Shown in pieces: positions 43,301 through 52,255 of a stretch of DNA of 64,000 bases; within the stretch, counting starts at the first letter, position 1, and every line of letters begins with the position of its first letter. Source of the DNA: Terriglobus saanensis SP1PR4 (GTDB lineage: Bacteria > Acidobacteriota > Terriglobia > Terriglobales > Acidobacteriaceae); contig NC_014963.1 of NCBI RefSeq assembly GCF_000179915.2, forward strand, positions 2,728,001 to 2,792,000. Direction: 5' to 3'. Made by a program: the position numbers and the translations under genes. Under the pieces are notes generated by a model that ran no database searches, had not been told where the DNA came from, and worked only from the letters and a program-made list of their open reading frames with translations.

Positions 43301-44194
43301 TTGAAAATGGTCGGTTCCATATCGGATTCAGAGAGCAAGACGTTCGATTCCTTCTTGCTAGGGCCGTCGGTGCGAACGCTATGGAATTGTGAGTTCCCAG
43401 AGAAGGGTTTCTCTATCGGAAAGTACAGTACTGTCGCCGGGGAGCAACAGCAGGCGATTACAGAACAACATAGACTCGCGATCTGGCGTGGTACGGGCGC
43501 GGTCGAGTTTCGGAATGCGCTTGGTGAATACATCCCACAGATGAAGCGTCACGGACCAATGAATTTCTTTCCGGCGGGCATCGTTCCGGCCATGCGCCGC
43601 AAACGACAAAGTGATTTCATCTTGTTCACGCTAGAACCGTGGTTTGTGAAAAACGTAAGCGAACAAATGGAACAAAGGCCCACCGAAGATCTGCAACTGA
43701 ATGAGGGCTTTCGTCACCAGCCACTCCATCAATTGACAACACTCCTCTCGATCGAAGCGGCTCAAGGAGGAATGCATGGAAGCCCGTATACCGACCACCT
43801 CATGCAGGCGCTCACCATGGAACTCCTTCTTCTGGTGGCAACAGAGCGGAAGCCAACTCGCTTTGAAAAATCAGGTCTCTCTCAGCCCATTCTGCGACGG
43901 GTTGTCGAACGCATGCAGGATCTCAGTGCTGACCTGGATCTGAAAACCCTGGCCTCAGAGATTGGATACAGCCAAAGCCACTTTCTGCGCATATTCCAAG
44001 CGGCTACGGGCCAAACGCCCTACCAGTACTTGCTAGATCTACGCTTAGCGCGTGCCCAGGATCTGATCCGAAGCCGGCGTGTGTCAATGATCGATATCGC
44101 TTCGACATGTGGCTTTTCAAGCCATTCTCATATGTCCAGAATTTTTCGCCAGATCAAGGGGTTCACTCCGAGCGAATACCGTCGCAATTTATAA
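43301..44194 (+). CDS. AraC-family regulator, copy 1
   Basis: 297 residues counted from TTG 43301; I prefer it over ATG 43307 because MKMVG then lines up with MKFVG of the paralogue downstream. The N-terminal ~170 residues are an effector/dimerisation region without an obvious cupin motif. The C-terminal ~100 residues carry both AraC helix-turn-helix units: LDLKTLASEIGYSQSHFLRIF and MIDIASTCGFSSHSHMSRIFR, ending GFTPSEYRRNL. It is followed after 75 bases by a paralogue. Targets are unknown; the S33 hydrolase and secreted protein downstream are candidates. Confidence 0.88.
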   Translation: MKMVGSISDSESKTFDSFLLGPSVRTLWNCEFPEKGFSIGKYSTVAGEQQQAITEQHRLAIWRGTGAVEFRNALGEYIPQMKRHGPMNFFPAGIVPAMRRKRQSDFILFTLEPWFVKNVSEQMEQRPTEDLQLNEGFRHQPLHQLTTLLSIEAAQGGMHGSPYTDHLMQALTMELLLLVATERKPTRFEKSGLSQPILRRVVERMQDLSADLDLKTLASEIGYSQSHFLRIFQAATGQTPYQYLLDLRLARAQDLIRSRRVSMIDIASTCGFSSHSHMSRIFRQIKGFTPSEYRRNL

Positions 44195-44269
44195 GCGAGA
44201 CCGTATTGATATAGGGCAGTTAACAACCTTCACAGCAAAGCGAGACAGTTATAGGTCCGGGCAAAAAAT

Positions 44270-45157
44270 ATGAAATTTGTCGGTGTGGAAGAGAGTAAAG
44301 AGTTTCGCGCATTCTTACGAGGCCCCTCTCGGATAGGAATTTCGAGCAGCAAGCTTAACTGGAAGGGTGTTGTGGTCGAGGAACACAGCGCGGAATCGGG
44401 CGAACGTTCCGCGGCGATCGCGGATCGCCACATTCTCGGACTAGTATGCGGGCGGCCTTGGACTGGTGAGCATCCGGACGGCCGGGGTGGCTTTATCTCT
44501 AACCCAAATCTCCCTGGCATGATCACTTTTATTAAAGACGGAAGCACCGTTCCGGCGATTTCGACACGGGACGTTTGTGAACACGTACTATGTTCCCTGG
44601 AATCGAGCTTTCTGAATAGCGTGCTCGATGAACTCGAGAAAAGACCCGCCGAGGAGCTTCACTCTCGATTGGGCTTCTACGACCCGCCGGCGCGCCAAAT
44701 CATTCGATTGCTCATAGCCGAAGCGGGAATGGGGGGGCCGCTCGGACGGCTTTACGCCGACCATTTGGGCCACGCTCTTGCTACGCGCCTGCTGCTCATG
44801 GGAGCGCCAGAGAGGCGCCCACGCAGGAGCCCGTCACCGCTTCCGCGTCACCTTTTGCAGCGGACCTTGGAACAAATGAGTGACCTACACGCGGAGCTGG
44901 ATCTTAAGACGCTGGCAGCCGAAAGTGGATATAGCCGTGGGCAATTTCTACGCATGTTCAATGCGGCGATGGGTTGCACACCACACCAACACATCCTGCA
45001 GGTCCGGGTAATGCGCGCTCAGGAACTCATGAGGCAGAAAGCTTTTCCGCTTTCAGATGTAGCCGCCGCCTGCGGTTTTTCAAGCCACGCCCATATGTCC
45101 AGAGTATTTCATCAGGTGTTAGGTGTGACTCCGAGCACATATCGAAGAAGTATCTAG
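44270..45157 (+). CDS. AraC-family regulator, copy 2
   Basis: 295 residues from ATG. It is the same architecture as the gene just upstream and alignable over its whole length: MKFVG start, FLRGPS near residue 20, a central segment ending DHLGHALATRLLL, then LDLKTLAAESGYSRGQFLRMF, LSDVAAACGFSSHAHMSRVFHQ and GVTPSTYRRSI. The two arose by tandem duplication and have diverged strongly in the N-terminal sensing part, so they probably answer different signals. No operator site is evident in the 75-base gap between them. Confidence 0.88.
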   Translation: MKFVGVEESKEFRAFLRGPSRIGISSSKLNWKGVVVEEHSAESGERSAAIADRHILGLVCGRPWTGEHPDGRGGFISNPNLPGMITFIKDGSTVPAISTRDVCEHVLCSLESSFLNSVLDELEKRPAEELHSRLGFYDPPARQIIRLLIAEAGMGGPLGRLYADHLGHALATRLLLMGAPERRPRRSPSPLPRHLLQRTLEQMSDLHAELDLKTLAAESGYSRGQFLRMFNAAMGCTPHQHILQVRVMRAQELMRQKAFPLSDVAAACGFSSHAHMSRVFHQVLGVTPSTYRRSI

Positions 45158-45314
45158 GTTACTGGTGATGACTCCCGATAGCCTCCTGCCCGGGCGACGC
45201 ATAACAAGCTTAATAACTCAACTTCCGGCAAGAAGAGCAGTTTTATATCAGCACCCACCGAGGAGCTGCATGCAAAGTGGTATCCGCTGGCACTTTTCAT
45301 TCATGTGAGGAAGT

Positions 45315-46235
45315 ATGTACAGATATTTACTGTTGACACTGGGATTCTTTCCTGGGATCAAAGCAGCACAGCCGCAAGAGATTAAGCATGGTATCGTCCA
45401 CACTGCTGACGTCGATTTATCGTACGAGATTTATGGACTGCCTAGCCCTGCATCGCCGCTCATCGTCATCCATGGCGGACCGGGAATCCCGCACGACTAT
45501 TTTCTACTCACGAATGCTTGGAGCACACTTGCTCAGAGACGCCAAATCGTCTTTTACGATCAACGAGGTGTCGGAGCATCGAAGCTACTTCGCGCCGACG
45601 CGTCACAAGACATGGATGCTCAAGCCTCTGATCTTGATGCACTTCGGGCGGGACTTGGGTTTAGTAAATTTACTCCCGTAGGACACTCTTGGGGCGGCGT
45701 GGTGGCGATGGGTTACGCTTCACGCCATCCCGAACACGTAAAGAACATCATCCTTGTCGATTCAGGATCTCCGAGCATCTCCGATACTCCCGTCCTTTTC
45801 AGCAAAGTATTTCCAGATCTGAGCGATAAAGATAACAAGCAGATGAACGTTGGGGAAGCTGAATTTGGACCTCTCTTCCGCTACTTAAGCATGCTTTTCT
45901 ACGACCCCGAGCATCGCGATACCTTTATCGCCAGCATGAAGGGCGCTCACTTATCCACCGAAGTCAATGAGGCAGCAGGTGCTGCAACGAAACGCTTGGA
46001 TCTTACCGGCGTTCTCTCTAAATTTTCTTTTCCCGCATTGGTGATCCACGGCAGGTTCGACATGAATGTCGCCTTACTCTCAAGCTGGAAGATATATAAA
46101 ACAATCCCACATGCACAGTTTTCTGTTTTCGAAAAAAGTGGACATATGCCCTTCTATGAAGAGCCTAGCAAGTTCGTCCAGGTGTTGAACCAATTCCTTT
46201 TCGAACATGAGCAGGAGGACCAGACGGAGAGATAG
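45315..46235 (+). CDS. Alpha/beta hydrolase, proline iminopeptidase-like (S33)
   Basis: 306 residues; GAGGAAG lies right before the ATG. A short signal peptide (YLLLTLGFFPGIKAAQ) suggests export. HGGPG at 53-57 is the S33 oxyanion signature, VGHSWGG gives nucleophile Ser125, Asp249 is in HGRFDMN and His277 in KSGHMPF, a complete triad. YDQRGVGAS is also typical. The family removes N-terminal proline from peptides or cleaves small esters and epoxides; an exported version may join the other periplasmic peptidases here. It follows two AraC regulators in the same direction (157-base gap). Confidence 0.85.
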   Translation: MYRYLLLTLGFFPGIKAAQPQEIKHGIVHTADVDLSYEIYGLPSPASPLIVIHGGPGIPHDYFLLTNAWSTLAQRRQIVFYDQRGVGASKLLRADASQDMDAQASDLDALRAGLGFSKFTPVGHSWGGVVAMGYASRHPEHVKNIILVDSGSPSISDTPVLFSKVFPDLSDKDNKQMNVGEAEFGPLFRYLSMLFYDPEHRDTFIASMKGAHLSTEVNEAAGAATKRLDLTGVLSKFSFPALVIHGRFDMNVALLSSWKIYKTIPHAQFSVFEKSGHMPFYEEPSKFVQVLNQFLFEHEQEDQTER

Positions 46236-46436
46236 ATCTCAGAGGGAATATATTGACGCTACTTTATCTCGCCATCGTCGCTCTGTAGCCTCCGTAACTG
46301 CTTGCACACGATTCCATCAAGGAATAGACCCGCCAATTGGAACTTCTATAATCCCAACGGGAAGGCTGCAGCGACAGCAGCACCGAATGTTTCTAAAGCC
46401 GAAAGTCATTAATGAAAGAAGGATGGCCAAAACACT

Positions 46437-47036
46437 ATGCACTCTAAATTCTTACTCGCTTGCTTCATTCTGTTCACCGGCATATTTCAATCCTCTGGGC
46501 AGGAAAAATCTTCGGACAGTAAGTTACTTGCACCTCCTGGATGGAGGTCGGAGAGATTTAGTCTTCCTCCTGCCTTTGCAAAGAGTATCCCCTTTGCGGG
46601 AAAGGAAGATATTAGGTTCTCTCCCAACTGGGCAAAGAAGAACACAGAAGGATACTGGACCTACTGCTTTTTATGGGCGATCGATGACAGTCCTTCTTTT
46701 GCCGCCAAAGATATCGGTATCTATTTGAAGGACTACTTCACAGGCCTTATCAAGGCCAACCTTGCTGCATCTAAAACTGATGTCTCCAAAGCTATTCCAG
46801 TTGAGATATCCCTGAGAGAAGCAGAGGAAAAGAATACTGCGGACAAGGTCTACGAAGGAGATATCAGGATGCTCGACTATAAGGAACAAGCTCCCATTAC
46901 TTTACATCTGCGTATCTTTGTCAGAGACCAAAAGAAAGTCAATTCCGGCCTGATCGTTTTCGTTGAAGCGTCTCCCCAACCTTATAACGACAAGGTTTGG
47001 AGATACTTTGATTCGATCTACAAGAGCATCAACTAG
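46437..47036 (+). CDS. Secreted protein of unknown function
   Basis: 199 residues with a clean signal peptide (FLLACFILFTGIFQSSGQ). The mature part is rich in Lys and aromatic residues: FSLPPAFAKSIPFAGKEDIRFSPNW, a YWTYCFLWAIDD segment, IYLKDYFTGLI, and a beta-rich C-terminal half ending KVWRYFDSIYKSIN. I have seen this style in Bacteroidetes secreted proteins but cannot name a family. Base composition is visibly lower in GC than the neighbouring genes, which hints at transfer. The 200-base stretch before it has nothing recognisable and no strong ribosome site precedes the ATG. Confidence 0.7.
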   Translation: MHSKFLLACFILFTGIFQSSGQEKSSDSKLLAPPGWRSERFSLPPAFAKSIPFAGKEDIRFSPNWAKKNTEGYWTYCFLWAIDDSPSFAAKDIGIYLKDYFTGLIKANLAASKTDVSKAIPVEISLREAEEKNTADKVYEGDIRMLDYKEQAPITLHLRIFVRDQKKVNSGLIVFVEASPQPYNDKVWRYFDSIYKSIN

Positions 47037-47200
47037 GAATGCGCCACTATACTGAAGACGCAAATTGTGGAACGACGCAGCAAAACTTCCGTGAAGCTCA
47101 GCAATATTCGTTCAAATCGCTGTGGTTGCCAGTTAGCCTTAGATTTTAATGCAAGAGCACACGAAGTGAAAGATCGCGAACAACGTTGGATTCGTCGTAA

Positions 47201-48523
47201 TTAGCAAAACCGAATTGGGCGCCCTGAATTCCTTGATGAGATGCGAAGCGCGGAATCTGCAGTTATGACCCTCGCTATGAGTCGCTCAATAAATTCCGCC
47301 GCCTCCAGCGCCTTATTCTCCTTTGTGATCAGAACGCCCATCTTCTGTGCGTTGCGTTTGTATTCTGGGTTTGAGAGCAACTGGTCTATTAGCCTCCTTA
47401 GCTTGGGTACGGTAAGTTCAAGTAGCGGTACGAAGAGTCCTGTTTCGCTGTGGGCGATCCGAGCCGCCACTCCAGGCTGGTCATTTGTCACGGGAATAGC
47501 CACCAGTGGAACTCCATGCGCTAACGATTCCAACGTTGTATTCAATCCAGCATGGGTTATGCACAAATGAGCCCGCTTGAGGAGTTCAAGTTGAGGGGCA
47601 TACCGCACCATTACGGCATTAGGTGGAAGAGGCGCTATTTTTCCGAGATCGATTTCAGGTCCCACGGACAAAACCAACTGGAATCCGGGACGAGCTCCAA
47701 CTGCTTCCACAATAGTACTGAAAACAGATTCGAGACCATTTTGCAGAGTTCCCATGGAGGCGTAGATAAGAGGCTCTCCCGTCAAAAGGTGCCAAGGAAA
47801 GTTAGATTCAATTCGTCCTTCGGCATGTTGTAGTGGGCCTATATGATGGAACTGGCGAGGCATCCCAACGGATGGAAAATCAAATGCAGCCGGGATCTGC
47901 GTAATCCAAGCCAGTTCGGAGAGCGTTGCAAATAGATTTGACCAGTCGATATCCGCTCCAATCTCCCGCGAATAAGACCTTGCGACTGATATAACTGGCT
48001 CATAAGCTTGCATAAAGCCCTGCAATCCGGCCTTGTTGCGTGCCAGTCCCTGCTCTGAAGGATCATGAGGCCAATCGAACACGCAAAGCGGAGTGCTTCC
48101 AGAATAGTCGAGGTGAATGGCACTCGACACATGGATATAGGGAATTCCCATGTGTCGCGGCACTAGACCTAAGCCTGTCTTCAATTCGTCCAAGACAATT
48201 GCATCGAAGTTGGCGCTTTTGAGGACGCCAGGCAAATGGCGAAAGGAAGCTGCTAAATCATCAGCTATCAGCCGGATGGAAAACTCTAACGCCTCTTGCC
48301 CTTGCAGTCTACCCAACTGCCTGAAAATCTCTCGCGTCGAACCAAGTGGATATTCCCCTTCGCAAAATGGGAGGAAAGGGATACCTGCAGCCCGGGCAAA
48401 TGGCTCTCCATCCAGCGTGCCAATAAAGCACACGTCGTGTCCACGTTCCTTGAGCTGTTGTGCTAATGCGATCATCGTCTGCATGTGACCATGATTGCTG
48501 TATGTCAAAAAAGCGATTTTCAT
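47201..48523 (-). CDS. GT1-family glycosyltransferase (UGT/macrolide glycosyltransferase-like)
   Basis: 440 residues from ATG 48523 (GAGGG upstream); a longer frame adds 28 residues that do not fit the fold. The N-terminal Rossmann domain begins MKIAFLTYSNHGHMQTMIALAQQLKERGH, the acceptor-side signature of GT1/GT28 enzymes. The donor-binding domain has IYASMGTLQNG, FQLVLSVGPEIDLG, and the PSPG-like motif THAGLNTTLESLAHGVPL from ~323 with NDQPGVAARI. Such enzymes transfer a sugar from UDP- or dTDP-sugar to small lipophilic acceptors (carotenoids, macrolides, sterols). No biosynthetic partner is adjacent. A frameshifted fragment of a second GT1 lies at 55221-55475. Confidence 0.87.
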   Translation of the reverse strand: MKIAFLTYSNHGHMQTMIALAQQLKERGHDVCFIGTLDGEPFARAAGIPFLPFCEGEYPLGSTREIFRQLGRLQGQEALEFSIRLIADDLAASFRHLPGVLKSANFDAIVLDELKTGLGLVPRHMGIPYIHVSSAIHLDYSGSTPLCVFDWPHDPSEQGLARNKAGLQGFMQAYEPVISVARSYSREIGADIDWSNLFATLSELAWITQIPAAFDFPSVGMPRQFHHIGPLQHAEGRIESNFPWHLLTGEPLIYASMGTLQNGLESVFSTIVEAVGARPGFQLVLSVGPEIDLGKIAPLPPNAVMVRYAPQLELLKRAHLCITHAGLNTTLESLAHGVPLVAIPVTNDQPGVAARIAHSETGLFVPLLELTVPKLRRLIDQLLSNPEYKRNAQKMGVLITKENKALEAAEFIERLIARVITADSALRISSRNSGRPIRFC

Positions 48524-48929
48524 TTGCAACCCTCTAAAACAAATCGTTGAAACTCTATAAGCACAGAATGGTCTACCCCAAGGACTTCCTCGTCTGTATC
48601 GCGGCAACCCATGACCCAGCCAACTCCACCTTCATCGGGATAAGGCTGTATCTAGGAACAGCTCACCCGTGCCTCACAAATTCAAAAGGTCTCGATACAG
48701 ATTCTTCACTGAGACTTGAGATGCTGCTGGCAGGAAAGTGCTTTTATGTGCGTAAACTGCTACAAGCTGTTCGGTACCCGGTGCAGGGTGTCGCTTATCT
48801 AAAATTAAGCGTGGGTCTAGCTCACTTTGGTGAACTGGATATGTCGTTTTTCATTTACCTGTAGAAGAATTGCGCATGCATTTTTCATGGCAAAACCGCC
48901 GGTGAAGCCGGCCGGGGATACTGCGAGCG
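48524..48929. other. Intergenic region, no gene recognised
   Basis: About 400 bases upstream of the glycosyltransferase. Open frames on both strands run through it but none has a family pattern. It ends where the transposase remnant begins. Confidence 0.45.
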
Positions 48930-49393
48930 AGTCGACTGGCAGATTGCAAGCCAACGCGAGGGCGCGCTGAAGATGCCGCCGAGGTTACGGTAGACCTCCG
49001 GCTCAGTTCCGCCATGGTGTATGGGCTGCTGGCCGTATATCGTCGAAATCCATCGATCAGTTCCCTTCTACCCAATCGGGGCGACCGTGTCTCGGGAACA
49101 AGGCTGCTCAGCGCAGAGGTCGAGACCGTCATCCAAACGTTGATCTCCGGTACTACTTGAAGAGACAGCAGCCGCGTGTTACAGATCTCCACCGGCAGAT
49201 GATTCTAGAATGCCGAAGGGCCAAACTTGCACCCCCTTCGTACAAAGCAGGGAGCAAAAGTGGACCGGACGTATGGGTGTTCCGCTGGTTGAAGGCTCCC
49301 GAACGAAAGACTGGCAGGCTATCCGATGGCTCTGCAGGGCGCTCGCGCCACCGACCTCGCCGGAGCTTAAGGAGCGAAATAGCTACAGTCTAG
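48930..49393 (+). pseudogene. Remnant of a Mu/TniA-type transposase (N-terminal region)
   Basis: One forward frame from ~48970 gives AAEVTVDLRLSSAMVYGLLAVYRRNPSISSLLPNRG, VSGTRLLSAEVETVIQTLISG and then a stop; shifting one base near 49150 continues as YYLKRQQPRVTDLHRQMILECRRAKLAPPSYKA. Together this is the helix-turn-helix region (VS.xTVYRLLxRYR..P..SSLLP.RRG) and the IxxxYLxxxRPxxxxLHxxIxxxCxxxGLxxPSYxTV pattern of Mu/TnsB/TniA transposases just ahead of the DDE core. The DDE domain is missing, so the element is dead. No terminal repeats were found. Confidence 0.65.
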
Positions 49394-49633
49394 TAATGCG
49401 TCTTTCGCAGTTGCATGGGATACGAGCAGTTCGCGAATCCTGTTGTACCCATTAAAGGCAATCTAATGAATAAGCTTCCGCATCGCGAAGGGGCTCTGCC
49501 TAGAGCGATGGAAGGAGTCACAATGAGGTTCCACAGTGAAGGTGGCTTTGTCACCCCAACAAGAGCCCGGAGATGAGGGTGAAGTGACTGACCCTCGTTG
49601 CGCTTCTCAAGGACTATTCGAGCGCGATGCTGA

Positions 49634-50296
49634 TCAAATAGTCTCGATATATTTGAACGGTCGGTTTCCCGCGCTTTTCCAGAAGTAGACGAGAATGATC
49701 ACGCTGGCCAGCGCGGCGTATCCACACCAGACCGATGTGCCTGCGTATCGTTTTACGGCGATGACTACCAGCAGGATGATTAAATTTTCCACTCCAAAAG
49801 CCACCATTATCAAAACCCTAGAGAAGAACAGCGACCCGCAGGTTGCGATAATGTAGAGCACCGCAACCCAAGTCATGTTGGTTGCGTCGTTTACATAGAC
49901 GATACTGTTACGCTCCACCGAGACTCTTAGCGGATACGCCGTTAGCCCCCAGAGCATGTAAAGCGTCAGCAGACCTCCGAGCACGACAAATGGCATCATC
50001 ACCCGTCGTCGAGCTCGCGTCTGCTCAAATAGCATGACACTCAGTGGCATCAGGAACGGCAACAGGCCCTGGGCATATAGCACAAAAGCCGCCCCCATAT
50101 TATGGGCCACCTTCGCCGACAGCACTCCGTCAAGTCCCAGCCATACGAAACCTTCGATGAACTGATGCAATGCAAAAAGAGTGGGCAGCGATGCAAACAG
50201 CAGTTCGCGCCTGTGCTTGACCTTTGTCAGCGTCACGATTCCCACGGCCCCAAGCACACCGCTGCCGACAAAGTTTGCCGTCGCCGAAAAACACAT
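49634..50296 (-). CDS. DUF6629-type integral membrane protein
   Basis: 220 residues starting MCFSATANFVGSGVLGAVGIVTL, the characteristic opening of this family (MCFSAxASF). About seven transmembrane helices follow, with a HQFIEGFVWLGL motif in helix 2-3 and a conserved aromatic C-terminus (YFWKSAGNRPFKYI). Function is unknown; members occur singly in many bacteria. The gene is complete and flanked on both sides by gene debris, so it is an intact survivor in a decaying region. The 240 bases after its stop hold nothing recognised. Confidence 0.8.
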   Translation of the reverse strand: MCFSATANFVGSGVLGAVGIVTLTKVKHRRELLFASLPTLFALHQFIEGFVWLGLDGVLSAKVAHNMGAAFVLYAQGLLPFLMPLSVMLFEQTRARRRVMMPFVVLGGLLTLYMLWGLTAYPLRVSVERNSIVYVNDATNMTWVAVLYIIATCGSLFFSRVLIMVAFGVENLIILLVVIAVKRYAGTSVWCGYAALASVIILVYFWKSAGNRPFKYIETI

Positions 50297-50357
50297 ATTG
50301 GTTCACCTGTCAGCAGTAGACCAGATATGCACCGAGGCAATGGCACAAAAACGCGGG

Positions 50358-50486
50358 AAGTCTGAAGCCGCCGACGGAGGCACGATCTTCCTCGATGCGA
50401 TCGGCCAATTACCACTGGCACTCGAACCCAAAGTCCCGCGTCCTGTAAGAACGCACCTTCGAGCGGATCGGCATACGGCTTCGCTT
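50358..50486 (+). pseudogene. Fragment of a sigma-54-dependent activator (AAA+ core)
   Basis: The forward frame reads [20 protein letters not shown] followed by EPKVPRP, the Walker-B region of NtrC-type ATPases (ADGGTLFLDEIGxLPLxLQxKLLRVLQ). The essential Glu after Asp is Ala here. One base shift later gives VL[12 protein letters not shown], matching the next family motif (LQExxFERIG). Only ~45 codons survive. Confidence 0.6.
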
Positions 50487-50536
50487 CATGTCGATGTCAC
50501 GTTGCCCACAACCCTTTAACCCGACCAACACAGTTT

Positions 50537-50683
50537 GTGGATTGTCGTAAGGCAGCAATTGTAAAGAAGCTTCAGGATGCTGGCGGAATCGTTGCCATGG
50601 CAGGCGATGGTGTTAACGATGCTCCCGCTCTGGTGCAAGCTCATGTTGGGATTGCGACGGGGCCTGGGACTGACGTCGCGAAC
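50537..50683 (+). pseudogene. Fragment of a P-type (heavy-metal) ATPase
   Basis: [44 protein letters not shown] (positions 50549-50680) is the hinge motif region of P1B ATPases such as CopA (GDGxNDAPALxxAxVGIAMGxGTDVA). Nothing of the phosphorylation or membrane domains is nearby. The fragment ends abruptly where a leftward gene start begins at 50687. Confidence 0.7.
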
Positions 50684-50686
50684 CGC

Positions 50687-50761
50687 TTAGCTTTGAGCGA
50701 AGACGCCAACAGTGGCAACAGACAACAGCGCAAGGATAGAGGCAAACCGAAGCAATCTCAT
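50687..50761 (-). pseudogene. 5' end of a secreted protein gene (signal peptide only)
   Basis: ATG 50761 has GAGGTGAGT before it and encodes [24 protein letters not shown], a complete signal peptide, followed at once by TAA. This looks like the start of a secreted or TonB-receptor gene cut off by a rearrangement whose breakpoint touches the P-type ATPase fragment. Confidence 0.55.
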
Positions 50762-50844
50762 ACTCACCTCACGACTAAGGATCGTGGATCTTAGGCACTT
50801 GGAATAATGGCTAATGCGGATCTCGTTACATAGCAGTAGTTGCT

Positions 50845-51564
50845 TCAGCATTGGGAAGTTTGTGTAACCTTTGCAATCCTCTTGAACAAAGACTTGTCGA
50901 AGTTTTCTTGAAAATTCCATTTGTAGCGAGGAACAGTCCCCCCGTTGCCGTCACCCATACGTGGACTGTCGTGAGTAGCGCTATTGAAAAGCGGGACGCC
51001 ATCGGAGTCAAAGAAGTGGAACGTGGCGTGCCAGATATCACCAGACGAAGTGTGGTTTGTGTAGGTGACACCTTCATAGTCGATCTCGCCGGTATTCTTG
51101 ATTGTGATCACCCCCGACTGAAGGACACAGTCTCCAGCCCGAATCGGCTTCCCATTATTGGTATCGTCACCCCAATGAAATTGCCATGCCGGCACAAAAC
51201 CAGGAAATGGGTCAGTCCCAATTCCCTGAGCGTCGCAGGATTCTATCGTAGGAGTTCTGTCGCCGCCACCGTGGCTCAAGCCTAAAGACCGATCCGAATA
51301 ACAGGAAGCCTTTCTGGCACAGAACAACTGACCAGCAGGACTTCCAGCCGAGCCGCAAGCACTGTTCAACGCGTTTGAATAAGTCAGACAAGCAGAAGCA
51401 ACGCCAGCCTTGCACTGATTGAGATCTGTCGGATTTGGAGTGGCCGTCGCCGTTACAGGTGCTTGCGGCGTTGGTTTCGGCTGACACTGCACGCTGAATG
51501 GGAGAAGAAGGCTAATCAAAGCTACGGAATATAGCCAGGAGCGCTTGTTGCTCAGGAAGGACAT
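50845..51564 (-). CDS. Secreted cysteine-rich protein of unknown function
   Basis: 239 residues from ATG 51564 (GGGAG 7 bases upstream). Signal peptide WLYSVALISLLLPFSVQCQ, with a Cys at the end of the hydrophobic part that could be a weak lipobox. A Pro/Thr linker leads into DLNQCKAGVASACLTYSNALNSACG, further cysteines (LFCARKASCYSD, IESCDAQG, GDCVLQSG), then a beta-rich part with Asp/Asn/His-rich strands (WQFHWGDDTNNGKPI, YTNHTSSGDIWHATFHFFDSDG) and a terminal Cys. Disulfides are likely. Family unknown. It lies among gene fragments but is itself complete. Confidence 0.65.
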   Translation of the reverse strand: MSFLSNKRSWLYSVALISLLLPFSVQCQPKPTPQAPVTATATPNPTDLNQCKAGVASACLTYSNALNSACGSAGSPAGQLFCARKASCYSDRSLGLSHGGGDRTPTIESCDAQGIGTDPFPGFVPAWQFHWGDDTNNGKPIRAGDCVLQSGVITIKNTGEIDYEGVTYTNHTSSGDIWHATFHFFDSDGVPLFNSATHDSPRMGDGNGGTVPRYKWNFQENFDKSLFKRIAKVTQTSQC

Positions 51565-51899
51565 CCGAATTCTCCCTTTCGATCTCGAAGAATGTGCCCG
51601 GCTCGAAAGTTCAAATCTCGCATCCGTCAGGAGCCGAAAGTCCGAAACGTCAGAAGTATATCGAAGCCGCGAAAATTGAACAATCATAATTCGCAGAAGC
51701 AATATAGACATCCACCAACGCGCAACGAAGGCGTCCTCTTCCATCGTGCAATCGGCGATCTCCTATCCGATGCTTAGCATAACCTCAGCCGGCTCACTTG
51801 GCGTCAAATCGCCAATGCACTCATCGAGCCAAGGACTACTTCGGGTAAACAGACTTTGCCGTTTTGACGCACCGAAACTTCGCTCACGGACGGAGAGTG
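51565..51899. other. Intergenic region, nothing recognised
   Basis: About 335 bases between the Cys-rich gene and the ChrA fragment. No gene, repeat or promoter could be supported beyond the ribosome site of the Cys-rich gene. Confidence 0.45.
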
Positions 51900-52247
51900 C
51901 TATTGAAAGCTAAAGTACCATCGAGCTATTCCAAAGAGCAGGCTCACGACAATCGTCGTCCCGGAATTCATCTTGAATACACGGAGCAAGACGAACGAGA
52001 TTACGGTCCACTCTAACGCCAGCGAGTCAAGCTCCCAAAGACCGACTCGGCCTTGCGGAAAGAGTATTCCGGGGGCCAGAAAGATGGTGAGATCCAGCAT
52101 CGCCGCCACGACCAACGCGGTAATGAGATTCAAAGCCATTGCGATTGCCGGCTTCTCATGGGTCTTCTCCACAAATGGTGCGCCAGCAAAAACAAACAGA
52201 AAACAGGGTAGAAACGTGTAGAACGTAGTCAGATAACTAACGAGGAC
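51900..52247 (-). pseudogene. chrA: C-terminal fragment of a ChrA chromate transporter
   Basis: The leftward frame encodes VLVSYLTTFYTFLPCFLFVF, AGAPFVEKTHEKPAIAMALN, LITALVVAAMLDLTIFLAPG, ILFP and a last helix, stop at 51900. The order TFLPCFLFVFAGAPFVE, then ITALVVxxxLDL, then ILFP matches the last quarter of CHR-family chromate permeases (about 400 residues). The first ~290 residues are absent: the next upstream gene (NHL protein) ends within 10 bases of where homology begins. A GTG at 52172 could start a 90-residue membrane peptide, but I read this as a remnant. Confidence 0.7.
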
Positions 52248-52255
52248 CCGAGGAG

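Noticed and set aside
42837-43304. 155-codon forward frame before the first AraC gene, with open frames also on the other strand
   Set aside because: No family pattern, no ribosome site and unusual Arg/Ser/Thr composition on all frames; it overlaps the likely regulatory region of the AraC gene.
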